Positions 25,259-36,619 of a DNA stretch of 64,000 nt are shown here, piece by piece (the first letter of the stretch is position 1; every line of letters begins with the position of its first letter). Position numbers and translations under genes: made by a program. This stretch comes from Saksenaea vasiformis B4078 (Eukaryota > Mucoromycota > Mucoromycetes > Mucorales > Saksenaeaceae): contig JNDT01002051.1 of assembly GCA_000697055.1 (NCBI GenBank), positions 19,735 to 83,734 of the forward strand, in the 5' to 3' direction. The notes under the pieces are model-generated. The model worked only from the letters and a program-made list of their open reading frames with translations. It had not been told where the DNA came from and searched no databases.

Positions 25259-27258
25259 AGTTTATAATTGAACAGATTAATTCTACAGGAAGCAAGATGC
25301 AAGTAAAGCTCATTTTTCCTGGAATATTTATATGTAGGGAAAGGACCCTATTTTTAAAGTCCACATATGGCTTAACAAGGAGTATACGAAAAAAAAAGAA
25401 AGTAACGCAGATCAGTTCGCGATCATCCCACGTTTTTGCAGTTCAATGGTACAATCATGCAGTATGAAGATATGCTAGGCTGTGCACTCCATAGAAAATA
25501 AAACGCCTAAGCTAAACTTATCTTAGATTTACTCTATGTGCAATCCGAAGGATTATTGATTGAATAAGGCTAGTTTCTAGTCAATGGAAGTAAATTTCTT
25601 ATCGAAATACGGATCTCCAAATACCGAAAAAATTACCTGCTCGCATAAGCAACAATGCCGTCCTTTTTTCTCTTAGGAAATACAGCGCAATTCTACTGTA
25701 GATGTAATATGGACCGAGTTCGTTATTCTGACCGGTCCGTTCTACGTTTTTCGGTGTGCCAAGCTATAATGAACCAAGATAAACGCCAACTTGCGTCTTC
25801 TGTCTGATCTGGTTGTTGAAATTTTAGCCGAGAAAGGGTGACACAATCCATATGGGGTACATCACCGTTGGCGTACTCTGTGAGACAAAGACAGAAAGCA
25901 ATCTACAGGCCAGAGGCTTGTAATGCACGATATATGCTAATGCAAAAATGAAAATAACATAACATAAATAAGAAGTTACGTGGCGTAGCAGGTCGTTACG
26001 GACGTATTGCTCTCCACAAGCATGCAGCGACTGTTATTTAAATTTCTAGCTCAGTCATACATGTATTATTTGTCCGCAGAATGGGTCACAAATGCCGGGC
26101 AAGTCACCATATTGATTTAAAAATCCGGAAGCCTAGAAATAAAGTTACCATTGCATATGCATATGCTAACCCCGGAGCTATGGAGATCTAAGCGAAAACA
26201 TACTGCACTATGGAAAATGATTCCTGCTTGACTATTCTTCCTTAACTAAAAAAATAGTCTATCGGGAACTGAGGTAGTACGGGACCCTGATGGGCTATTT
26301 TTTACTTAAGGAAAAGTAGTCAATCAGGAACCCATTTTCCATAGTGCTGTAACTTTTTTCTTGGCGAGATCCAAACGTTTAGCCGTGAGTTTTACTGGAC
26401 TCATCGACTCTTAACTTTGTACCTTTTTTTTTTATTAGACATCTAGCTGAGGTGCAGAAGGGATACACTTAAAATATAGTAAAGTTACGAACCCTGATGA
26501 TCAACTGACATATCAAGCCGCGACTGCTACCGCGTAGCGAAGAGTTTCAGGAGCAATGCCTTCTAGGAAACGGTAAAATATTTATGACCAGTGCTTGCAG
26601 TTGTCAATCATGTGTAAATAACTTCGTAATCAATGGCGAAAAACGTTCCAGGACGGATCCTACGGCAGAGATCAAAGGATATTAGCAATATAGTTACCTT
26701 GTATTTATCATTTAATCTCTTTGTGAATGTGTCTCTACTATACCATCGATAGTTATATGCTAAACGAATAGGGCCATATGTCGTGAAAATACTCACCATG
26801 ATGGAAGAAAATGAAATTGGGCTCGTCATAGATAGTCAATCGATTTTGAAGCTCTACTCTAAGCATGGTAGTTGTAAATGAAATATTATGAATATTTATG
26901 AACAGATAATGTTGTATATGCAAACAAAAGACCCAAAAGCGCTCTGCTCGTTGAAGGGAAAAGCATAACTGCCAATGGGTCTGGTAAGTGATGAAATCGA
27001 TATCTTTAATCCATCAAGTCCATCACGATCTGAATCCATTATTTTCCTCGTTATCATTCGAGGTATCAGTTAGTATTTCCTCGGGAGATATAATAGAACG
27101 GCGTTAGCTGTTTTCAGTTTTTGGAAGCGCAACGTTTCTCCGTAACCTTCGGGATCAGATCGTATCCTTAAAAAGGGGTCCCAGTTCCACAGTGGTCGGT
27201 AGCATGAATTTCAAGTTCTCGACATTTAATTAAGGTTCGAACGTCTAATCTAGATTCT
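25259..27258. other. 2-kb spacer between ODC copies A and B
   Basis: Promoter side of copy A and 3' side of copy B. Apart from the MITE at 26206-26346 I see no gene. A minus-strand open frame at 26608-26829 has no features. Confidence 0.5.
26206..26346. mobile_element. CACTA-type MITE with 3-bp target duplication
   Basis: A 141-bp foldback element. The left end reads CACTATGGAAAATG and the right end is its inverted complement (CATTTTCCATAGTG). The arms continue with few mismatches for about 60 bp (TTCCTG-TTGACTA, TTCCTTAA, AAAATAG) so that nearly the whole element is an imperfect hairpin. It is flanked on both sides by CTG (26203-26205 and 26347-26349), the 3-bp duplication expected of CACTA-superfamily insertions. 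It carries no coding sequence. Its terminus resembles that of the large element at 60177 (both CACTA-YGG-RAAAA), so it may be mobilised by a related transposase; that link is inference. Confidence 0.85.
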
Positions 27259-28725
27259 CTATAAGGTTTGGCAGTATTTATGTGCCGTGTTGGTATATAT
27301 AATTTTTGAATTTTCGAAGCCATTGAATCTGGTACGCACACATATGGTGTAAGCTCCCATACTTTTCCAAACTAACCAGTCGCCGACGTTCATCACCGGA
27401 AGTAAGGCTTTCTTCGTCAGGCAGTCTCCAGAGTCACAAGTAGGGCCCCATACAGTGGTGATATGGACCTTCTCATTGTGGTCTCGGTTGTACAAGAAGA
27501 CACCATCCTTCATTAACACTAAAAACGGGTAAGTGGGTCGGATAAGTTCGCAATTATCATCTGACCTTCAGGCTGTAAGATCGGCAGTTTGAATTTGATA
27601 TTTCCAAACGATCCATGAATTCCGTCGTTGACAAAGTCTATGATTATGTTTCAGTAACACAGGCCACATTATCTACGCGGAGATATTCACAGTTATAGCT
27701 TCTCGGCTCAGAGTCGATAACTTTTCGACCAACAACATTGAGGCAAAGAGTAAACGCTGTGCTAACAAAAAATCGACCTGGTTCCGCAATTACTTTCACG
27801 TTAGATGGAAATAGCTTGTCTACTGCTGGGCCAAGTAAGGAAGCAGAGCTCTCAAAACTTGTATGAATCTTCAAGTCCTCGGTAGGAAACCCGCCACCAA
27901 CGTCTAAAAAGGAAAACGTAAAACCTAATGATTCGGCGAGGTCGAACACCGCTCGTGAACTCTCCAGTGCTTCCACGTACGCGCTTCCATCCATACAACA
28001 AGAGCCAACGTGGAAGCTATAGACTTAGCGTTAACAAAGTTATTTCTTTTTCAAGTTTCTGTAGTTACCTAACACCAATAACATTTAGCCTAAGAGCTTT
28101 TGCCTCCTTTAGCAGAGCCTCGCATTCAGTTAATTGCGCGCCAAACTTGACTGCCATTGAGTACAAGGACTTCGAATCATCAACGGATATTCGTAACACA
28201 AGTTCTGCTTGTGGACAATACAGCTTGATCTTGTGCATCTCGTCTATGTTATCGAATGTCATCTTATGAACTCTATGGAGCGCCGCAAATCGGAGATGAG
28301 AAGGAGCTTTGCATGTGTTAGCATAGATAATGCGCTCCGGCGCAACACCATAGCTTAGGACTTGTGAAATCTCTGTTTGGCTGGCACAATCAAATCCTGC
28401 ACCGAGAGACGCCAGTAGTTTGACAATCTGTGGATCTGGGTTTGCTTTGATAGCTAAGAAAACGAAGATAACCATTATTTTCCGACAGCATTGCTAATTT
28501 CATCTCACCATAAAACGGCTGTATGCGTGGAAGCTTAGATTCCCAATGAATATATTGCTTATAAACTTCACCAAGGTCGGCCACAAAGAATCCATTATCA
28601 CGATCTGTTGTAGATTCCAGTCCTTTTCTAATCGTTTCTTCAACAGAGCTTGTCAATACGGTTGTTTGCTCAACACATGCGTTTTCTATGATAGTGGAAG
28701 AAGTTAATTTCGAGACGTTGGGCAT
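27259..28725 (-). CDS. Ornithine decarboxylase, tandem copy B
   Basis: Second ODC of the array, start ATG at 28725 (MPNVSKLTSS). The intron positions match copy A: in the Ala codon of FYAIKANPDP, after NVIGVR, in the Tyr codon before FVNDGIHGSF, and after LQPE. Key residues seen: PLP Lys in [34 protein letters not shown] and the catalytic Cys in WGPTCDSGD. The usual HVGSGCTD reads HVGSCCMD, replacing a Gly and a Thr beside the active site. There is no frameshift or stop. It is either an active diverged enzyme or a paralogue with altered activity. Confidence 0.88.
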
Positions 28726-29545
28726 GATGGGGGACGATATTGTCGAGGACAGCAGTTTTCGATGGCAAGACCGTTCAAGATCTCATATTTATACAGACTT
28801 CTGGAATGAATGAAAAGGAGCTTCAAACTGATATAGATATGGATTGCCTAAATAGTGGGCTTTCTCCTTGAGCAGTTATCTCTCTGCTCATGTCCTTAAT
28901 CGAGAGATTAACCGTGAGAACATTTGATTGGCAGCCGTTGATCTGGAGGCTATTGACATAAGCAACGTGATTTCCTGCAAGGTCGTACAAAGTTTTTCAG
29001 ATATTGCTGCCTCTATCACTTGACATTATTGTATGCAAGATACTACAAAATCGATAGCTACGGTCCGTATGAAGCACAAAATTTATCAGAAAGATAGTCC
29101 TTGTCTATCGATGTAGTTTGAAGGTATGAATCATGCTTACACAAGTCCTTTTTAGAGACCGCCGTTGAGTTACTTTAAGTATCGGTAGTATCCTAGAAAA
29201 GGAAGAACGATGACTCGGCCGAAATTTTCAGACTTCCTGAACACATTGAGAGACCTTTCTCAGGAACAAATGCCTCATGATGGATTTCATTTGCCTGTCA
29301 CCTTAGAGTGCCGTTGAATATCGTTACAGAGTAAATTCTTACAGTGTTGTTAGCTAACGTATGACGACGTATTCTGTGGCGGCTTCGTATCTCATCTGTG
29401 TACTTATCGTGTAACAATTCGTAAGCACAAATCCAACACATGCAGTCTCTTGGTCAAAGATAAGATCGATTTATGTAAAAGAAAAAAGTATGAAATTTGA
29501 ACAAGCCATATGCATATGTGTGTGACTTATTGATCCTGTACAATT
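28726..29545. other. Spacer between ODC copies B and C
   Basis: 820 bases. No gene recognised; it contains the copy B promoter and copy C 3' end. Confidence 0.5.
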
Positions 29546-31068
29546 TTATAAGCCATTTGGTTTGGCTGGCAGTTGCTGATAGTTTTCGGAAGCAGTGTTT
29601 GTGTACACAATCTTTGGATTCTTGAAGCCATTGAATTCTGTACATACTGACACTGTGTAGGAGCCCATCCCCTTCCAGACTAACCAGTCGCCAATATTCA
29701 TGATGGGAAGCAATGCCTTTTTTGTCAAGCAGTCGTAGGGGTCACAAGTTGGCCCCCAAACCGTAGACGTGTAGACAGTCTCACCATGCTCCTTGTTGTA
29801 TAGAAATTTACCGTCCTTGATTAAAACTGTAAAATAGTTCTGTGGATTAGTACCCGTTTTCTAAGGCAACGATTTTTCTTTACCTTCGGGCTCAAGTACA
29901 GGGAAGTTGAATGTGATGTTCGAGAACGATCCATAAATACCGTCATTCACGAAATCTATGACGAAGTTGAGCCCAATGTTTGTATCACCAGAAGAACTTA
30001 CAGCTATAGTGATTCTCGCTTGCGTTGATGGGCTTCCGGCCGATAATGTTCAGGCAGATGGTGTAAGCGGTAGCCACGAAGAATCGTCCTGGTTCTGCAA
30101 TGACCTCAACTTCGGGCGGGAACTCCTTATCTACAGCGGGTCCAAGTACAGCAGCTGAACCCTCAAAGTCCATGCTGATCTGCAAGTCATCGGTGGGAAA
30201 TCCACCGCCGACATCCAGGAAGGAAAACTTGAATCCCAATGTCTTTCCGAGATCAAATACTTTTCTGGCTCGATCTACCGCATCTGCATACGCACCTTCG
30301 TCGGTGCATCCAGTGCCGACATGGAAGCTGCAAACACAATGAGATACCAGTTCCCTCCGAAAAAAAAAGCATCTACCTGACACCAATTACGTTTAATCCT
30401 AGACCTTTCGCTGTTTCTAACAGTCCCTCGCTATCTGCCAGCGATGCACCGAACTTCACACCCATTGCTTGCAACGCCCGTGAGTCATCAACCAGGATGC
30501 GTAGTACGAGCTCGGCTTCTGGACAATGTTTCTTGATCTTGTGAAGTTCATCCGCGTTATCAAATGTCATCTTGTAAACCTTGTTAAGTGCTGCAAAGCG
30601 AAGGTGGGACGGTTCTTTGCAAGTGTTGGCATAAATGATGCGCTCGGGTTCAACGCCGTAGCTCAGTACTTGTGCGATCTCCGTCTGACTAGCGCAATCA
30701 AAGCCTGTGCCTAGAGATGCCAGCAGCTTGACGACGTGCGGATCTGGGTTTGCCTTGATTGCTATAAAGAAAACGCGTTATTAAGTGGGTAATAATAATG
30801 TGAGGGAGATTCAACCATAGAAGGGCCTGATTCGTGGAAGTTGAGATTTCCAACGAACATATTGTCTGTACACTTCACCCAGGTCAGCGACAAAGAAACC
30901 ATCATGACGATCAGTCATAGAATCGATCTTCCGCCTAATCGTTTCCTCGACAGAAGTAGAGAGGACTGCAGCATCTTCAAAGCGATTATTTTCGAACGCA
31001 GCCACAGCTGATAACTTAGCAACGTTGGAGGTGATAGGAGTATTGGAAGTTTTAACAACAGGAGCCAT
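29546..31068 (-). CDS. Ornithine decarboxylase, tandem copy C
   Basis: Third ODC, start ATG at 31068 (MAPVVKTSNT), with the longest N-terminus and a C-terminal extension (ASENYQQLPAKPNGL). Blocks seen: LPRIRPFYAIKANPDP with the PLP Lys, [73 protein letters not shown] and WGPTCDPYDCL with the catalytic Cys. It keeps HVGTGCTD, unlike copy B. The same intron pattern as A and B shows the three arose by tandem duplication of a spliced gene. This copy looks fully functional. Confidence 0.92.
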
Positions 31069-34000
31069 TGGAGGAGATACTATGACAGTAAAGCACTAAC
31101 AGACGAGAAGCGAGGAGAAGAACGCCTCTTCATATCGGTTATTTATACGGCTTTGGACCAGGAGGTGAAGCTGTCGTAGGACAGATGCCTTGTTACAGAA
31201 GAGAGATAATACAGATATTGTGACTGGAGTTTCCCATCTACCTGATGGACGCAAGTTTTAACTTTTAGCCGAGCCGATCTTCTCCCAAACTTGGGTGGCA
31301 GTCGTGGGAGCATACGATCAAAATATGGGAATATCCAGTTTGAAATATGGCGTATTGGCGTTTATTCCTAGTAGCGCCCTCTGCAAGCACGCTCAAAAGT
31401 TATACTATTACATCATCGTAATGCTTGCACACTGTTCTAGGTCTACTTCAGCGACAAACGGAAATTTGTTTCAAAATTGACAGCACCGCATTGGTCGTCA
31501 ATTGTTTCCGTGGCGTGCTACTGTCAATAAATCTCTGTTTCACCATCGTCATCCCCTTCAGCCTGCCCACACGCACATAGCTTCCATACAACAACCATTT
31601 ACGCGTGTTCCCCGGGACTTTGCTTAAATAGGCAAACCCGAAGAGGTGCAGACTCATCCCCTTTATTTTCTTTCCTGAATCATGACCGTTCCAATGTGCG
31701 CTAACGGAACTGTCACATAACTGCAAAACCTATCCTTACAGATTTCGAGACATTTTTGCAAATGATTGCATGGTGCGCGTTTTAATTGCTCTTGTGCAAC
31801 AATCATCTTACGCCGCAGCTTGTGCATGAGAACGCTGCAGGCATTTAAAGTTATCGTTCAGCCCGCAGGCGACATGCGCATAATAACCGACCAATCTTAT
31901 CCTGAGCCGAACTCTAGATATCTTTTATCAGTGTATCTACAATGCTAGATTATCGTGATAAAGGTTATAAGACACCCTGAACTATAGTTAGTTGAGCTAA
32001 CACAAACAGAAAAAAGCTCAAAACAAACAAATTAACCAAAAAAGAAAATAATCAGTTAAACGCCGACTACAGCACTAATTATGTCTGTGCACTGTCAAAT
32101 AAAGCAACCTATGATGACTAGATTCATGAAAGATTATCACGATCTCTATGAACTTGTTGCGTACTATCCAAACTAAGCTTTTGACTGAATCACTTGGCGT
32201 AAACCTCGTTGATGTCGGCGCAAAAAAAATTGTGACATTTTGTGGTATGGGATTTTTCTGCGTTTTCCAACAGGACGTGACAAACTGTTCTGTTTACTAC
32301 GCGCCACAAATCCTTCTACTCTCTGGAATACTGGAGCGCAAAGAGACGTGGAATTTCTGATGGCATTGGTTGCGATGCAATGTGCTGGCGCCCGACACAT
32401 GCAGTACTTCGCAGTTCTACAAGTTTTCCGGCGATTTAGTTCGAGTTTTCTAAGTGTCGTAATTTATTTCTTTTAAAGGACATCATTTCACCATCAGGAT
32501 TAAACTGGTGAGGACATCAACAATGCTGTAGCTCCTTCCAAAAGCGTGAATCTCCCGGTGTTTTAGCTGGGACGTTTGGAGTCCAACTGCTTTCCATTCT
32601 CAAGCAAACTGTTCCACTTGCACGAAACTAAACGCGTCCCAGCAGTTTGGAGGATTTCATATCTACAAAAGAAGCTGTCAACCTATTGATCGCCCTGTGC
32701 CGAAGTTTCGTATGGTACTGTGCGAACAGCACTGACGGTGCCCGAGGAGCGAAATTTCAGGTCATTGGTTGTAAGCTCTATTTGGGGACCACGTTGATGA
32801 GGGAGAAGGAGACAAACTTCACTAAGACGCCTGAATAGTTTCGGTTGCTTGGACAGACAACTCATAGACGCTCCATCAACTGCCGGGATCTTTGAATCTA
32901 TGCGTATGCTATTATTCTATCTTGCCGCGCACGCCGATGTACCCGGAGTGGATGGACCTGGGACAGCTTTGCGTTGTATTCCCAGCCGGAAAATCGTCCC
33001 GTAGTAGCAACAATGCGGGTATGACCCGACTGTGTTCCCGGAAATGATGATTGCGAGGGTACCAAACTCGACGACAACAATAATACCTTACGTGGGACGA
33101 TTTGTGAATACTATCTGAGGATAGAGGACTAGTGAAGCTTTGCGACTGACTCTGACAGCTGTCGAGTAGTTAGCGATTCGTGCATCGTCTATCAATCTCA
33201 GATTTTTGTATCCAGAGAAAAAAAAAAGCCTAAGAACGCTATGTGGCACGTCTTCCTTCTTATGAAGCCATGCCAGGGGTTTGGTTTGGATTGTTGATTA
33301 AAGCGTGACACATGGACACAAGAGATGTTACGCAATCGAGTAATCTAGTGGTCAGACCAGTTTCCATAGATCCACAATCCACCAATCGGCAACGCCAAAA
33401 GACTCATCCATGCCCATACACAATTTTGCAGGCGCCAATAAAGAATAACAACTGCTCTCCATGTGTCCCTGCTCCTGTCACTTCAATTCCTTACCAGGAA
33501 GACAAACAAGAAAGAAGAAATATTATTCCGGAAGTCGTCAGAATTGCTGCACATCGGAGATATGTCTGGGTCTCGCATACTTCCGTTCACCTTATTTCAG
33601 ACATATCTCTCATGACCAACGAACAGGGTTTTCAAAAAATAAGTGCGACAACACAATGATGGTTGTTTTGGTTCGTTGTTTGTATGTAAAAAGAAGGCTG
33701 CGCGAGAAGGATGTGACTATGCTCTACAGGCAACATAACGTTGGCAAGCTGCCTAGTTCTCTCAAACACTAGCTAAGATTTGCTGTTCCGTAAGAGATGC
33801 GTTTGTAAATACATATCATTTCTTCTAACTTAGGCAAACGCACTTTTACCTATGATGTGCAGCCTTATTTTTCTTTTCTACAGAGCGGTGTCGAAGTTCG
33901 ATATTCTTTTATTGTTTACGATTATGAGTATCTTTCGATTTTTTTGCTCACGGAGGGCAAACATGTTTCGAGAGACATAGGACGTCGGGGAATAATACAA

Positions 34001-36619
34001 GAAAAGGACTCTCCGTTGATGACAAATATTGGAGAGGGAGTGTTGTACCGAATCGCTTTAAATTTTTTTGTTGCGGCGGTGCTTAAACAGATCCGCCGTG
34101 CACAAAAATAGCACTTATCTCAGTTTGGTACTGTTCATCAACCTGCTAACAAGCCTGGGTGCTGTAGCAAAAGTTGTGTCGCCCTTTGAAAGTAGTCTCA
34201 TTCTGCAGGGAAGATTTAACACACCATGTTGTCGTTAAGTTTCTGCAAAATTCTCTTGTTTCTCAATGCTTCACGATTGCAGGAACATGGGTTCAATTTC
34301 TTATACGAGTATGGGCAAGAAAACGGTTCCACAATAATGGTAGGTCTGAACCCATGGATTGTTTTGTTACTAGAGCAGTACACTCTTAAAACGGTTCGTT
34401 CAATTGAAAGAAAAGGGAGAAAAGCCTGCAGTGTGATCGTCTCGGGATAACGCGACCTCGAGAAGAAGCTTCCGATTATGAGAGAAATAATGGCAGAAAC
34501 GGACTTGTACCTTAACTTTCAAAGCAAAGAAAGAATCCTCAAAAGAGGTGAAATTTCATGTGTGCGCGGCTCGTAGGTAAGAGAGCAATAGGAGTGTACC
34601 CAGTAGTGAGGGACGAAAAAGAAGGGTCGTAGTTGCATTGCGGCGAGAGCAAAGGAAACGTCTATTACAAGTTTTGTTGATCGAATCCCTCTGTTGTTTC
34701 TGCAGTTCCAACCAGACAATAAAAGTTACAATTATACCAGGTGCAGTGTGTCTCCGGTTTGATTGAAGTCATTTTAAGGATACCTGAGCCTGTATGAAAG
34801 CGGGGTGTTTGGATAGCATTCAAAATATGTGAGCGCTGTTACTATCATGAAGCGTTATATTAACTTCTTGAAGGACACGTGGGATGAAATGTACAGTGAC
34901 TGCAAGTGAGATGACATTACTTCGTCATGATTAATAATCCCATCCCAATCTGGAGAGGTACTGAAGCAAAATTTTTCTTGCTTTGATTCTTCCTATAAGA
35001 CATATGATACATATATATATAATATCGGAGGAGGAATGCTACATTTTACACAAAAAGAGACCGCACAAACATATCGCTTTTGGATATACTTCGTATAGTG
35101 AAGCCGCTTGTATCTAGTCAGGATCGATAAAATGAACAACCCATCTGGAATTATGCCTTTTCGCCCAACTGGGTTAATCAAGTAATGTGGGTCAGACTAT
35201 TACGCCATTAAAGCTTTTACACGGTTACGATAACTTGCAAAGGTGCTGAAATATCTTCTCATCGTCTCGTTATACAGAATCCAAACAAGGAAGATCGCGT
35301 TATCGGGGCGGTAATAGTGACTAAATTTATTCATGAGGGTAGGGTTAAGGAGCAAATGCAGCTTGGCGAGAACAGGTATATACATGAACAAGCACCTGGA
35401 TATTGAAGCAAGCTTGCTTGTTACATATACTGAGCTTTAAATGCGCTTGCATATGGAAGGAGTATCGGAAGACGAACACTTTTTACCGCTATTCTTCAAG
35501 AACAAAAAAGTGACCACTTTGTGGGTTGACAGTAAACGCATGGACGCTGATTTTGTCAGTTAGCCTTTATACAAGCACGATGACCAGGCTAAACGGCGTG
35601 AAAGGTAATTTCGTGTGATTTAATCAGATGCCATTTCAGAGAAAGACAGATTTTATTGGCATCTAATACGTCAAGGACGTGATTATGACGATACAGGTAA
35701 TGTAGCGGAAAAAAGACGATGGTTCCGTCCCGTTAAAGCGAAAAAAAATGTGTTGATCGTGGTCCGATCGGTTATAGATATTTTTTGAACCCCACAGAGA
35801 TAAGCAGAAATTTGATGGCGCACACGGACGTACAGCAGAGAACTGTTTTATCAGATCCTTTTTTTATTTATTTATTTATACGTATTTTAAGGGTGAAACC
35901 TTCTGTTAGCAATATAAAAAAAAGATCTGATAATCGCTAAAGTGATGATTGGATGGAAACCAACATCTGATACCCTTTTTAGTCATATGGAACGTTTGGA
36001 TCGTGTAACCCTTCTTGATGATCATTGGTGTTGCGTTAGGAGATTGCATTCGTTCTACAGAACCCGGGACTCTCGTCCTCGCTTGCTCAAAAAATTTTTT
36101 TTATTTATCAGATCGTTTTTCTATCACGCCATCCTTTTCTCTTTTTACGACGCCTCCAGACACACAAGCTAATTATTTCCATAGATCCCTATTTCTGCAC
36201 GCTTTCTGACGTGTATACCTTTTATGCTACGAAATTACGTTATTCCTTTCTATACTAGATGGGATGACAAGCCATTTATCAGATCGTTTAAATTTTTGAG
36301 CTCAGAGAGTCTAGAAGACGCAGGCTGGGTCACACTGGGCATTTTAGCATGAGTCATATCATCCGACTCTAGGCTATCGGATATTCAATCTGTCTATTAG
36401 ATCTGATAAAAGTTTCTTTCGGCCTATATTGCCGCTTCACGGAGTACAGCCATCTGATAATAATTTTTTTTTACGCTTTCCCACACGATCTGATATGTTT
36501 CTATTCAATGATTGGCTTCGCATATTCATCGTGAGCTCTATAAAAAGGATCACATTTAATCTTTTTCTCATCTTGCTGCTGCTTCCTCCCCCTGCTCTCA
36601 TATAACTTACAACACAAAC
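31069..36619. other. Gene-poor 5.5-kb spacer
   Basis: No gene that I can firmly support. The minus frame at 31448-31726 and plus frames at 33312-33659, 33857-34111 and 34174-34450 have no recognisable domains. At 35440-35850 short exon-like pieces may form a spliced gene. The last 900 bases carry a dense cluster of ATCTGAT motifs and form the promoter side of the PPR gene. A perfect 14-bp palindrome (AAGCAAGCTTGCTT) lies near 35406. Confidence 0.4.
35623..36494. promoter_or_regulatory. Cluster of nine ATCTGAT/ATCAGAT motifs, GATA-factor-like
   Basis: The heptamer ATCTGAT or its complement occurs at 35623, 35850, 35925, 35965, 36107, 36278, 36401, 36452 and 36488. About 0.1 copies would be expected by chance in 870 bases. 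Six copies extend to ATCTGATAA, which contains TGATAA, a WGATAR core site of fungal GATA factors. The cluster ends about 125 bases before the PPR gene ATG. It may be a promoter array, or subterminal repeats of a decayed element. Confidence 0.5.
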
